Of a stretch of DNA of 64,000 nucleotides, positions 54,185 to 64,000 are shown piece after piece (position 1 is the stretch's first letter; every line of letters starts with the position of its first letter). The position numbers and the translations under genes are program-made. The notes beneath the pieces are model-generated. The model saw nothing but the letters and a program-made list of their open reading frames with translations, was not told where the DNA came from and ran no database searches. Origin of the DNA: an uncultured Bacteroidales bacterium (GTDB lineage Bacteria; Bacteroidota; Bacteroidia; Bacteroidales; JAUNSR01); contig CAMTON010000001.1 in the NCBI GenBank assembly GCA_947074105.1, positions 1 through 64,000 on the forward strand. The letters run 5' to 3'.

Positions 54185-56338
54185 ATGATAAATATAAATC
54201 TTCTCTTTGTTCATGAGTTTCATCTTCCGATTTCAAACCCGGTAATGAAATTCCTGATTATTTTATTAATAATACTTTTTGCTCCTCTTATACTTAACAG
54301 ACTTAAAATCCCTCATATATTAGGCCTGATAATAGCAGGTGCCTTTGTTGGCCCGAACGGTTTCAATCTTGTAACAAGAGACAGCAGTATTATTCTTTCG
54401 GGAACAGCCGGAATGCTTTATATTATGTTTCTTGCCGGTCTGGAGATTGATTTTAATGAGTTTATACGCAACTGTAAGAAAAGTGCGGTCTTCGGAATGT
54501 ACACTTTTGTAACACCTATGATACTGGGCATTATTTCAGCTCTGTTTATTTTAAAACTCAATATACTTACCTCGATACTTCTGGCCAGTCTTTTTGCCTC
54601 TCACACCCTTATCACATACCCGCTTATATCAAAAGTCGGAGTAAAGAACAACAGAGCAGTCACCATTACGGTCGGCGGAACGGTGCTTACCGATACTCTT
54701 GCCTTGCTTGTACTTGCTATAATAGTAGGTATTTCGGGAGGATCGGTTGACACATTTTTCTGGATAAGACTTATAATTTCCATATTGATATTCGGAACAA
54801 TAGTACTGATACTCTTTCCTCTTATTGCAAGATTTTTTTTCAAAAATCATACGGACGGTATATCTCAGTATATATTTGTTCTGGTGATGGTATTCCTAGG
54901 CGCTACACTTGCCGAACTGGCAGGAATAGAGGGCATCATCGGAGCATTTCTCTCCGGCCTTGCACTTAACAGACTTATACCACATTCTTCAGCACTGATG
55001 AACAGAATTGAATTTATCGGAAATTCCATTTTCATACCGTTCTTTCTTATAAGTGTCGGAATGCTGATAGATTTTCGTGTTTTCGTTTATGGGTGGGAGA
55101 CTATTTTTACTGCTTTTATAATGACAGCTGTAGCTACTTCAGCCAAATTCCTGGCAGCTTTTTTCACACAGAAAACATTCAGATTCAATACAATTGAGCG
55201 TGATATAATATTCGGGCTCAGCAATGCTCAGGCGGCAGCAACTCTGGCAGCAGTACTTGTCGGTTATAATGTGATTCTGGGATATGACGCTGCGGGGGAA
55301 CCGATCAGGCTTCTTTCGGAAAACATTCTTAACGGAACAATTATTATGATTCTTATAACCTGTACGATAGCTTCATTTGTAACACAAAAAGGAGCAAGAC
55401 GTCTTGTCCTTAGTGAAAACATAGACACTATGAGCAAGAATAATGAGTTTAATAATATTCTTATCCCGATAAGTAATCCCGATAATGCCGAGGAACTGAT
55501 ATCTTTCGCGTTTATCCTGGAACCAAATAATTCAACCAATTCGATACATGTGGCTAATATAATCGATACTGATGCCGATCAGGATAAACTGATTGCCAAT
55601 GCTAAAAAGATCTTTGAGAAAGCATTTCAATATTCATTTGCGGCTGACAGGCAGATAAACACCTGTCTTAGATATGATACCAATTATACCAACGGAATAG
55701 TAAGTCTGATAAGGGAGCATGATATTAAGGATCTTATCCTGGGAATAGATAAATACAAGTTTATTAAAAATTCCACTCTTGGCAAGATCATTAAAAGCAT
55801 AATTAAAAACAGTAATGTTACAACCTATATTTACAGAGCTTCACAACCAATACAAACGATAAAAAGACAGATCCTAATCATCCCGCCTAATGCCGAACTG
55901 GAGCTTGGTTTCAGCTATTGGATTACAAGAATCTGGAATTATTTCAATGTTACAGGTACGGAAGTGAAGATATATGCCAATGAGGAAACTTTATCCGTAT
56001 TACAATCCATAAATAATGCGATACCTCTTAAAGTTGAATTCAGAAAATATCTTAAATACAGAGATCTGCTTATTATCTCACGCGATGTGAATATTGATGA
56101 CGGGTTGATATTCATAATGAGCCGAAACAATTCACCGTCATATGATGAAATCATGGATAATGTACCATATTATATCCATACTTATTTTGACGAAAATAAT
56201 TTCATTCTTATTTATCCGTTTCAGCAAAATGAAAATCTTTCCGATCCTGCCAACTTCATGAATCCGTCATCTTTGTCGGCTGTATTTAAACTTGAGGATA
56301 TGGTAGACAGCATTATAAACAGAATAGTCGGAAAATAA
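54185..56338 (+). CDS. CPA2-type cation:proton antiporter with C-terminal USP-like region
   Basis: Multiple TM helices; LKIPHILGLIIAGAFVGPNGFNL; LAELAGIEGIIGAFLSGLALNRLIP; soluble C-terminus. Confidence 0.9.
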   Translation: MININLLFVHEFHLPISNPVMKFLIILLIILFAPLILNRLKIPHILGLIIAGAFVGPNGFNLVTRDSSIILSGTAGMLYIMFLAGLEIDFNEFIRNCKKSAVFGMYTFVTPMILGIISALFILKLNILTSILLASLFASHTLITYPLISKVGVKNNRAVTITVGGTVLTDTLALLVLAIIVGISGGSVDTFFWIRLIISILIFGTIVLILFPLIARFFFKNHTDGISQYIFVLVMVFLGATLAELAGIEGIIGAFLSGLALNRLIPHSSALMNRIEFIGNSIFIPFFLISVGMLIDFRVFVYGWETIFTAFIMTAVATSAKFLAAFFTQKTFRFNTIERDIIFGLSNAQAAATLAAVLVGYNVILGYDAAGEPIRLLSENILNGTIIMILITCTIASFVTQKGARRLVLSENIDTMSKNNEFNNILIPISNPDNAEELISFAFILEPNNSTNSIHVANIIDTDADQDKLIANAKKIFEKAFQYSFAADRQINTCLRYDTNYTNGIVSLIREHDIKDLILGIDKYKFIKNSTLGKIIKSIIKNSNVTTYIYRASQPIQTIKRQILIIPPNAELELGFSYWITRIWNYFNVTGTEVKIYANEETLSVLQSINNAIPLKVEFRKYLKYRDLLIISRDVNIDDGLIFIMSRNNSPSYDEIMDNVPYYIHTYFDENNFILIYPFQQNENLSDPANFMNPSSLSAVFKLEDMVDSIINRIVGK

Positions 56339-56393
56339 TCTTTTAATTTCTCACTACGTTATATGCCGGTCGGATAAAGATATAACATCTGTT

Positions 56394-56819
56394 TTATGGC
56401 TTCATATTATTTCTAACAGACTCAATGAAGCGGTCTACCACGGGAAGAAGCAAATCAACATCCTCACAGTCGCCACAGAGAGTTTCAAGTGGACAGCCAC
56501 CTGTCTTTGTCCGGTTGATTATATATGGTACGACTGTATTACATTCTGTTTCTATACCGTATTTTTTCAGAAGTTTTAGTGCATTCTCACTTATTATATC
56601 TGTGTAAAGCCCCGATATCTTACCTGCGATCATAAGAGTTGCCGCACCTTTTCCGACTATCTTATCAGCTATAACGGCACCTTTAAGAAAAGCGGGATCA
56701 GAATAATAAAGTTCATAGATATCAATTACTCCTTTCCGGTCGAAAGTTCTTATTTCATCATTGTTGGATATAACACATGAGTGATTTCCTTCATGCAGCA
56801 AATCTATAATATTCTTCAT
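56394..56819 (-). CDS. DUF1893 family protein
   Basis: LLHEGNHSCVISNNDEIRTFDRKGVIDIYEL...GAVIADKIVGKGAATLMIAGKISGLYTDIIS. Confidence 0.82.
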   Translation of the reverse strand: MKNIIDLLHEGNHSCVISNNDEIRTFDRKGVIDIYELYYSDPAFLKGAVIADKIVGKGAATLMIAGKISGLYTDIISENALKLLKKYGIETECNTVVPYIINRTKTGGCPLETLCGDCEDVDLLLPVVDRFIESVRNNMKP

Positions 56820-57205
56820 TTTAACATTAATATTTAAATTAATAATTACCGTATCAAAAATACATATTTACTAAATGAGAATTCATTAATTTAAGTTATA
56901 GAAAAATACACCATCATCAATACGCTGCAAAACCAAAGTGTTATAAAAGCAAACTATTTTAATGCATTTTTTATCATTTTGCATAAAAAACCGTCCATTT
57001 TGCTTTTAATCTAAATATTTATTCTTATTTTCGCATCAGTTTGCAATTAATTAATATTAATCACATAATTATCCAACAATCAAAGATTGTTAATACAAAC
57101 ATCAGTTTTAAACTATTTTTTTTTGAGCATAGATATTTTTTATAAATCAAAAACAATTCAGATATATTTATCTACTAATTTTTATTAATTATCAATCAAT
57201 ATTTT

Positions 57206-58777
57206 ATGAGAAAAATTTTTACTCTTTTTGCATTAGCCGGAGCTTCATACATAACAGCCAGCGCTCAACAAGAACTTTTATCAACTGTAAACTCTTATGT
57301 TTACGAACAGGGAATGTCAGTCCCTTCTACACCGGATGCTTCAAACAAATATTTTTATAATGAAAATAACGAACTTGTTTCTGAATTGAACATCAAAGGT
57401 TCATCAAATGAAAAATATACTTACGAATATAATGAGGACGGTTCTCTGAAATCTGTATCGACATTCAAAAAAGATAAGAGCTATACTCCGTTCACTATTA
57501 GTGAGAAAAAAGAATATGTTTATGACTCAGAAAACAGACTTGAGGAAGTAGCTATTTTCACAGCAACAGGAGAGGTGAAAAATTATCTTGTATATCTATA
57601 TGAAAATGGTGGAACTTATTATTCTGACGTAAAGACTTACAATGCTACTAAAGAAACATGCAGCACATGGGAAAAACACAGATATGAGTTTGACGAAAAC
57701 AACTTAGTAGTAAAAGAAAAATTAAGTTATTACTACGAAAGCAGAGATAGTGAAGTTGATGGTAACTACTATACTTTTGAATATGAAGAAGGTATCCTGG
57801 TAAAAAAATCAACATTCAACAAAAACAATGTTGAAACAGAAAAGATCGTTTATTCATACGAAGACGGAAAATGTGTTAAAGAAACTATCACTAACCGTAC
57901 GGCAAATATCACAGACAAAGTATTGACTTACTCTACTTATTCTGCAGATTTTGCTCCGGTTAATCTTTCTGCGGAAATTCTTGAATCTCATCCTGTATCT
58001 AACAGTGTGAAATTCACATGGGAAGCTCCTGCTAACACTGAAGTTGACGGTTATACTGTATATGTAGGTTCTGATTCTAAATATGTTTCAGAAACTGAGT
58101 GTGTGTTCGAATCTCTTCCAAACGGAGTAAACAGCGCTTTTGTTGTAGCGATGGTAGGTAATACAGAAAAAAATCGCTCTTCTGAAATCGATGTTGAAGT
58201 TGAAGATAAAAACATGGTTCCGGCTTCTAATCTTAGAATTGAATCTTCTTCTATTTCGACAGGATGGTCAAATCAGTACACAATTAATTTTGAATGGGAA
58301 AAGCCTGAAACTACATCTGAAATTATCGGTTATATATTCACAGACTTTAATTCATCTGAAGTTACTGTAACAACAGAATCTTACAGCAAAACATATATGG
58401 CTTATCAGGTTGAGGTAACTGATGAAAACGGTGTGGAAGTAGGTATTGATTTCAGCGTTTCTGTAAAAGTAATCTACGCGACAGGTGTTTCTGAACCATC
58501 TGAGCAGTTAGTTTTCAATCCATATATTTTTGCGACAGGTATCGAAGGAACTGTGGCTGAAGGTTCAGGAATTACTATTTATCCAAATCCTGCAACAGAA
58601 GTAATTTTCTTCTCTCAGCCATCGGCTGCTTATGTTTACTCTATGGATGGATCACTTGTTATCTCTTCTGCATCTGCAGTAAACAGTCTTGATGTTACTT
58701 CACTTGTAAAAGGTTCTTATGTCGTGAAAACAGTAACTGATTCTAAAGTTTCAACTCAGATCATAATTAAAAAATAA
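57206..58777 (+). CDS. Secreted T9SS type A sorting-domain protein with YD-like repeats and Fn3-like domains
   Basis: Signal peptide MRKIFTLFALAGASYITASAQ; repeated YEYNEDGSL/YVYDSENRL motifs; C-terminal ITIYPNPATEVIFF...GSYVVKTVTDSKVSTQIIIKK. Confidence 0.85.
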   Translation: MRKIFTLFALAGASYITASAQQELLSTVNSYVYEQGMSVPSTPDASNKYFYNENNELVSELNIKGSSNEKYTYEYNEDGSLKSVSTFKKDKSYTPFTISEKKEYVYDSENRLEEVAIFTATGEVKNYLVYLYENGGTYYSDVKTYNATKETCSTWEKHRYEFDENNLVVKEKLSYYYESRDSEVDGNYYTFEYEEGILVKKSTFNKNNVETEKIVYSYEDGKCVKETITNRTANITDKVLTYSTYSADFAPVNLSAEILESHPVSNSVKFTWEAPANTEVDGYTVYVGSDSKYVSETECVFESLPNGVNSAFVVAMVGNTEKNRSSEIDVEVEDKNMVPASNLRIESSSISTGWSNQYTINFEWEKPETTSEIIGYIFTDFNSSEVTVTTESYSKTYMAYQVEVTDENGVEVGIDFSVSVKVIYATGVSEPSEQLVFNPYIFATGIEGTVAEGSGITIYPNPATEVIFFSQPSAAYVYSMDGSLVISSASAVNSLDVTSLVKGSYVVKTVTDSKVSTQIIIKK

Positions 58778-58807
58778 TTCAAAATAATTTTTGAAAACTT
58801 TATAACT

Positions 58808-58845
58808 AATGCCTCCGTAATAATTATTACGGAGGCATTTTTTAT
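58808..58845 (+). terminator. Perfect palindromic terminator of the T9SS cargo gene
   Basis: AATGCCTCCGTAATAATTATTACGGAGGCATT then T-tract. Confidence 0.85.
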
Positions 58846-59090
58846 CCCTGCAGTTTAATTATTATTCATATTATTTTATTAAATAATATTATAGCTCTTT
58901 GTTTCTTTCTTCTGAATCAATTTGTTATCTTCAATAAGATTTTTTTATTTAAAATTCAATAACATGTCTTTTTTAATTTATTAACCTACATTGGATTAAT
59001 AAGACCTATTTTTGATATTAATTTGTTCAAATTATAGATGTGTTACGTATTTAAGGTAGAAAATCTCTTTCCTTATCAGGATAAATTAGA

Positions 59091-60311
59091 ATGTATTTAA
59101 AAAAAATAATATCGCTTATATTTTGTTTTGTATTGGTATCGGTTTCTGCTCAGGAGACTGACGAATATGTCGTTATAGACCCCGAATCTATAGAACCTAC
59201 CGTAGTAGATACTGAGATTTCTAAATCAGCAAAAGAAAAAAATCTTCGTTTCAGTGTTTTGGGAGGCCCGGGCTATACTCCGGATTTTGGATTCGTCATA
59301 GGGGGATCTGCATTGTTTACCTTTAAGTTTGATCCCGAAGATGAACATCTACAGAGAAGCGTAATGCCGATTGCCTTCGGTCTTACTTTTGCCAAACCTT
59401 TAGGAATCAACGTCATGATTAAGCCTCAGATGTTTTTCAAACACGATCATGTAAGGCTTTTCGGGACATTCATATATAAGAACACCAATGATAATTATTA
59501 TGGTGTAGGATATAAAAACAATCACCGTGTAAAAAGAGGAGAAGCCACTGAGTTTACGTCAAGCGCAATTCAGATCAATCCGATAGTATTGTTCCGCCTT
59601 GGTGAATCTAGTTTTTATGCAGGTCCAATGATTGATTTTTATAAAGAGAAGATTACTGACCCAGGTTCCTATGTAAGAAACGATCCTGTTTATCTGGAAC
59701 AGGGAGGGACGGCTGAAGGTATAAAAATCCGTTCAGTCGGTGCCGGAGGTATTTTTTCATATGATACACGAGATGTTGCCGCTAATGCCTATGAAGGGGT
59801 TTATTTTGAACTTAAAGGAACATATTATGCTAAACCGTTCGGTAGTGATTTCGGATTCGGTTCAGTTCAGTTTGATTATCGCCAGTATCTGAAACTACCG
59901 GCTTTGGGTGACAGAAGAGTTCTTGCATGGAACATAATAAGTAAGAATTCCTTCGGAGATATCCCGTTTACACGCTATCCTCTTATAGGAAATCCATTTG
60001 ACCTCAGAGGATATTATATGGGGCAATACAGAAATAAATCTACTCTTGTCGGACTTGCGGAATACAGACATATGTTCAATTTCGGATATGACACAAAATG
60101 GGAACGATTCTTCAGCAGATTCGGATTTGCAGCATGGGCCGGAGCAGGACTCCTCGGTTCAAATCCGATAAAATATGAAAGAGTCCTTCCGAATTTCGGT
60201 GCAGGACTAAGAATAGAATTGCAACCGAGGATGAACTTCAGACTTGATATAGGCAGAAGTCCTGTTGATAAACAGACGCTTATTTATTTCAACATGACAG
60301 AGGCATTTTAA
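59091..60311 (+). CDS. BamA/TamA-family (surface antigen D15-like) outer membrane protein
   Basis: VLGGPGYTPDFGFVIGGSALFTFKFD; GGIFSYDTRDVAANAYEGVYFELKGTYY; NPFDLRGYYMGQYRNKSTLVGLAEYRH; no POTRA-sized N-terminus. Confidence 0.85.
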   Translation: MYLKKIISLIFCFVLVSVSAQETDEYVVIDPESIEPTVVDTEISKSAKEKNLRFSVLGGPGYTPDFGFVIGGSALFTFKFDPEDEHLQRSVMPIAFGLTFAKPLGINVMIKPQMFFKHDHVRLFGTFIYKNTNDNYYGVGYKNNHRVKRGEATEFTSSAIQINPIVLFRLGESSFYAGPMIDFYKEKITDPGSYVRNDPVYLEQGGTAEGIKIRSVGAGGIFSYDTRDVAANAYEGVYFELKGTYYAKPFGSDFGFGSVQFDYRQYLKLPALGDRRVLAWNIISKNSFGDIPFTRYPLIGNPFDLRGYYMGQYRNKSTLVGLAEYRHMFNFGYDTKWERFFSRFGFAAWAGAGLLGSNPIKYERVLPNFGAGLRIELQPRMNFRLDIGRSPVDKQTLIYFNMTEAF

Positions 60312-60315
60312 ATAA

Positions 60316-60360
60316 AAAGATAAACCTGATGAAAAAAATAATTTCATCAGGTTTATCTTT
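60316..60360. terminator. Bidirectional terminator between convergent genes
   Basis: 19-bp perfect stem AAAGATAAACCTGATGAAA...TTTCATCAGGTTTATCTTT. Confidence 0.85.
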
Positions 60361-60376
60361 TTATAATATTGGCACA

Positions 60377-61558
60377 TCATGCAGACGGAGTAACAGACTG
60401 CATCTTAATCATCTCATCCGCAAAGGCTTCCATATCTTCATCTGTAGTATTCTTACAAGCTGACTTAATAGAAATAACTTTATTACAGATTTTAATGTCT
60501 ATCATAGAATTAAGAATTGGAGTAAGAATTCGGGCAACAGCCGGAGCCCAGGATCCGTTTTCAAGTATTCCTACATTCCTTTTCTGATAATTACGTCCCT
60601 TTAAATGTGAAATGAAAAATTCCATAGGGGGAAACAATGCCGCATCGTGGGTCGCTGATGCCAGTATAACAGAGTCGAATCTGAAAGCATAATCGACAGC
60701 ATAGGAAACATCCTGCCTGGCCAGGTCAAAAAGGACTACGTTTTTTACTCCTTTATTCTCAAAGACTTTAGCTAGTTTTTTTGCAGCGTAAGCTGTATTT
60801 CCATATATAGACGCATAAGCAATAAACACTCCTGAGTATTCAGGCTCATAACTGCTCCATGACTGATATTTGTTTATATAAGCAGATATATTATTTTCAA
60901 GCAGCGGACCATGAAGTGATGCTATTTTTGAAATTCCCAGTGGTGCCAGTTTCTTCAGAAGTATCTGTACTTGATTTCCGTATTTTCCGATTATATTGAA
61001 ATAATATCTTCCGGCTTCTTTATCCCAGTCTTCTTCATAGATTAAAGAACCGAATGTTCCGAAAGCATCAGCGGAAAAAAGAATCTTTTCAGTTGACTCA
61101 AATGAAACCATAACTTCGGGCCAGTGAACCATTGGCGCCATATAGAAGTTTAATTTGTGTTTGCCCAGATCAAGCATATCTCCTTCTGTAACAACAACCT
61201 TATTTGCTTCAATATCAATATCGAAAAACTGATATATCATACTGAATGTCCGGGCATTGCCTACAACTTTTGCGTTTGGGTATTTTTCGAGAAATGTTGA
61301 GATACAAGACGAATGATCTGGCTCCATGTGGTGAATCACAAGATAGTCCGGAACAGAACCATTTAAAGCCGATTCTAGATTTTTGAACCAATCGTTTGAC
61401 ATTCTTATATCCACAGTATCCATCACTGCAATTTTCTCATCTTTTATAAGATAAGAATTGTAGGTTATTCCGTTAGGTACGGGATATTGATTTTCAAAAT
61501 ATTCAAGGGTTTTATCATAGACCCCTATATACATTATTGAATCTGAAATTTCATTCAT
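60377..61558 (-). CDS. FprA family A-type flavoprotein
   Basis: VIHHMEPDHSSCISTFLEKYPNAKVVGN; SFESTEKILFSADAFGTFG; flavodoxin domain VFIAYASIYGNTAYAAKKLA. Confidence 0.95.
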   Translation of the reverse strand: MNEISDSIMYIGVYDKTLEYFENQYPVPNGITYNSYLIKDEKIAVMDTVDIRMSNDWFKNLESALNGSVPDYLVIHHMEPDHSSCISTFLEKYPNAKVVGNARTFSMIYQFFDIDIEANKVVVTEGDMLDLGKHKLNFYMAPMVHWPEVMVSFESTEKILFSADAFGTFGSLIYEEDWDKEAGRYYFNIIGKYGNQVQILLKKLAPLGISKIASLHGPLLENNISAYINKYQSWSSYEPEYSGVFIAYASIYGNTAYAAKKLAKVFENKGVKNVVLFDLARQDVSYAVDYAFRFDSVILASATHDAALFPPMEFFISHLKGRNYQKRNVGILENGSWAPAVARILTPILNSMIDIKICNKVISIKSACKNTTDEDMEAFADEMIKMQSVTPSA

Positions 61559-61712
61559 ATGGAATATATTTTAGTTTTTTTGGTCATATTCATGATATTG
61601 TCACTGGATCTTATAGAAACATCTTCCCGCAACTATTTGTTTAACCTTTATCTTTTGTTTTTAGGAATTTTAAACCCTAATTGCTCTTATCATTACATAT
61701 TGTATAAATAAC

Positions 61713-61755
61713 AAGGACTATACAATTTTATATATCAAAATTGCATAGTCCTTTT
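61713..61755 (-). terminator. Terminator of metY-like gene
   Basis: AAGGACTATaCAATTTT...AAAATTGcATAGTCCTT. Confidence 0.75.
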
Positions 61756-61778
61756 ATATGACAGAAAGAAATGAATAA

Positions 61779-63065
61779 TTATATTTTTTCTAATGCCTGT
61801 TCTATATCAGCAAGAAGATCATCAATGTGTTCAGTACCGATAGAAAGTCTTATTGTGCCCGGTTTAATATCCTGTTCTGCAAGTTCCTGCTCGTTAAGCT
61901 GGGAATGTGTTGTTGTCGCAGGGTGTATCACAAGAGATTTTGAGTCTGCCACATTCGCCAGAAGAGAAAATATATTAAGAGAATCAATAAACTTATGAGC
62001 TTTTTCAACACCTCCGTCTACCTCAAAAGTAAAGATAGATCCGGCTCCTTTTGGGAAGTATTTTTTATAAAGATCATTGTCCGGATGAGTGTTAAGAGAC
62101 GGATGATTAACTTTAGCCACTTTTGGATGATCATTAAGATAGTTTACTACTTTAATAGCGTTTTCCACATGTCTGTCCAGACGAAGAGATAATGTTTCCA
62201 CTCCCTGAAGAAGAAGGAAAGCATTAAATGGACTTATAGTTGCTCCTTTATCACGAAGAAGAATAGCTCTTATTCTTACAACATAGGCAGCAGGTCCTAC
62301 AGCTTCCGTAAAACGAATACCATGGTAGCTCGGATCAGGTTCGCTTAACTGTGGAAATTTACCGGAAGCGGCCCAGTCGAATTTTCCGGAATCTACAATG
62401 ACACCACCCAGTGTTGTACCATGACCTCCAATGAATTTTGTAGCTGAATGAACCACAATATCAGCACCGTGATCAAAAGGTCGAATAAGATATGGTGTAC
62501 CGAACGTATTGTCTACAATCAAAGGTATCCCATGTTTATGAGCAATATCGGCAACTGCACGGATATCTATAATGTTCGAATGAGGATTACCCAAAGTCTC
62601 TATAAAGATCGCTTTCGTATTATCCTGAATAGCATTTTCAAAATTTTGCAGATCTGAAGGATCAACAAAAGTTGTATTTACTCCGTGATTTTTGAAAGTA
62701 TGAGCAAGAAGGTTATAACTTCCTCCATATATAGTTTTTGCTGAAACTATATGATCACCGGATTTTGTAATGTTTTCGAACGCATAAGTAATTGCAGCTG
62801 CTCCTGATGCCACAGCTAGTGCTGCTACCCCACCTTCCAGAGCTGCTATACGGTCTTCAAAAACTCCCTGAGTAGAGTTTGTAAGTCTTCCGTATATATT
62901 TCCGGCGTCTGAAAGTCCAAAACGGGCAGCTGCATGAGCTGAATCACGGAATACATATGAAGTGGTCTGATAAATCGGTACTGCGCGTGCATCTGTAGCC
63001 GGATCCGGCTGTTCCTGACCAACATGTAACTGAAGAGTTTCGAAGTGTAATTTAGATCTGTCCAT
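61779..63065 (-). CDS. metY: O-acetylhomoserine aminocarboxypropyltransferase / sulfhydrylase
   Basis: HFETLQLHVGQEQPDPATDARAVPIYQTTSYVFRDSAHAAARFGL; PLP-lysine region VHSATKFIGGHGTTLGGVIVD. Confidence 0.94.
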   Translation of the reverse strand: MDRSKLHFETLQLHVGQEQPDPATDARAVPIYQTTSYVFRDSAHAAARFGLSDAGNIYGRLTNSTQGVFEDRIAALEGGVAALAVASGAAAITYAFENITKSGDHIVSAKTIYGGSYNLLAHTFKNHGVNTTFVDPSDLQNFENAIQDNTKAIFIETLGNPHSNIIDIRAVADIAHKHGIPLIVDNTFGTPYLIRPFDHGADIVVHSATKFIGGHGTTLGGVIVDSGKFDWAASGKFPQLSEPDPSYHGIRFTEAVGPAAYVVRIRAILLRDKGATISPFNAFLLLQGVETLSLRLDRHVENAIKVVNYLNDHPKVAKVNHPSLNTHPDNDLYKKYFPKGAGSIFTFEVDGGVEKAHKFIDSLNIFSLLANVADSKSLVIHPATTTHSQLNEQELAEQDIKPGTIRLSIGTEHIDDLLADIEQALEKI

Positions 63066-63423
63066 AATCTTTAATATTTTAATAGTTTGTTTATTTTCAA
63101 TTTATGATGAATTCAAAAGTCTTATTCTTATGCTTCATCAGCTTTTACATTTATATAAGAGTAAATCTGTTATAAGAATCTCTTATTTTTCTTACAATAT
63201 TAGATATTAAAGAATTATAGAACAATAGTTTTTATTTCTTTGGTTTTTATTACTATTATATTAGGTTTAAATAGAATTTGTGTACATTTGGAAGCGAAAA
63301 TAATTATAGTTTACAGAATAATATTCTTTCCGTTAAAATGATATTTTTTGCGATTTTTCTAAAAGATCTGAGAATATATAGTTATTTGATATTTTAATTC
63401 AATGTATCTGCCTTTTAAAAAAG

Positions 63424-63571
63424 AAAAGTATTATACATAGTTATGATTCTCTGAAAGTGATCTCTTACCTTTTTACCGTCGATACCTAAAAGGTATATAT
63501 ATATATGATTCTCTGAAAGTGATCTCTCACCTTTTTACCGTTGATACCTAAAAGTATTATACATAGTTATG
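63424..63571. repeat. Direct repeat with 62-64 bp period (two full copies and a partial third)
   Basis: TATGATTCTCTGAAAGTGATCTCTYACCTTTTTACCGTYGATACCTAAAAG at 63442 and 63504; flank AAAAGTATTATACATAGTTATGRTTCTCTG at 63424 and 63550. Confidence 0.93.
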
Positions 63572-63636
63572 GTTCTCTGCATTATAATTCATTGTAACTA
63601 TCTTTTAAAACAGATTAATTTATATAACCACTTAAT

Positions 63637-64000
63637 ATGGAAACATTAGATAAAACAGACATTCTTCTTCTTAAAATATTACAGGAGAACTCAAATCTTA
63701 CAACAAAAGAGCTTGCCTCTAAAGTGAATCTCTCAACCACACCTGTTTTTGAACGACTTAAAAGACTGGAAAACGGAGGATATATAAAAAAATATGTGGC
63801 GGTGCTTGACGCAGCAAAACTTAATCGTGGTTTTGTGGTTTTTTGCAGTGTGAAACTAAGAAGACTAAACAAAGAGATAGCAAATAATTTTGTAAGCACT
63901 ATTCAGAACATTGATGAAGTGACCGAATGTTATAACATCTCGGGAGATTACGATTATCTTCTTAAAATACATGCTCCTGATATGAAATATTATCAGGAAT
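63637..64000 (+). CDS. Lrp/AsnC family transcriptional regulator (truncated by window end)
   Basis: METLDKTDILLLKILQENSNLTTKELASKVNLSTTPVFERLKRLENGGYIKKYVAVLD; frame open to window edge. Confidence 0.92.
   Translation, partial: METLDKTDILLLKILQENSNLTTKELASKVNLSTTPVFERLKRLENGGYIKKYVAVLDAAKLNRGFVVFCSVKLRRLNKEIANNFVSTIQNIDEVTECYNISGDYDYLLKIHAPDMKYYQE

Noticed and set aside
57890-57905. Extra GTACGG-containing site (aaccgtacggc) inside the T9SS cargo gene
   Set aside because: Single motif within coding sequence, with no 22-bp neighbours; likely coincidence.
63066-63240. Possible SAM riboswitch upstream of metY
   Set aside because: No recognisable multi-helix conserved core could be read by eye; the sequence is AT-rich and unstructured. 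An Infernal/Rfam scan would decide.
63615-63899. Minus-strand 94-aa ORF
   Set aside because: Antisense to the clearly coding Lrp/AsnC gene.

Overview
This 64 kb window looks like an AT-rich Bacteroidales (Bacteroidota) chromosome segment, and most of it is core genome. Recognisable loci are tRNA-Ser, M64 peptidase, mgsA, uvrB, fhs, smpB, serA/serC with a DUF1015 gene, rarA, coaE, YbbR, yajC, nusB, groESL, an asparaginase/porin cluster, uvrA, a complete rnfBCDGEA operon with RseC, AsmA, an antiporter, a T9SS cargo protein, a BamA-like protein, an FprA flavoprotein, and metY beside an Lrp gene cut by the window end. I found no prophage, IS element, CRISPR array or defence island. The most unusual signal is a set of three dispersed intergenic arrays at about 3.62, 29.20 and 53.98 kb. 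Each is built from a strict 22-bp unit, consensus YGTACGGTKRYRATATNRCAAS, present as three full units plus a partial one. The unit carries two alternating dyads (GTAC and ATAT) 11 bp apart, so the array reads nearly the same on both strands. Gene context differs at each copy and the spacing is about 25 kb. Other points of interest are a 62-64 bp repeat between metY and lrp, three tandem Spy/CpxP-like paralogs, a hybrid histidine kinase with a degenerate N-box lying between serA and the DUF1015 gene, an internally duplicated acidic-linker protein, and a long Pro/Glu/Lys-rich tail on RnfB. All calls come from reading the sequence and the supplied ORFs; no database search was run.
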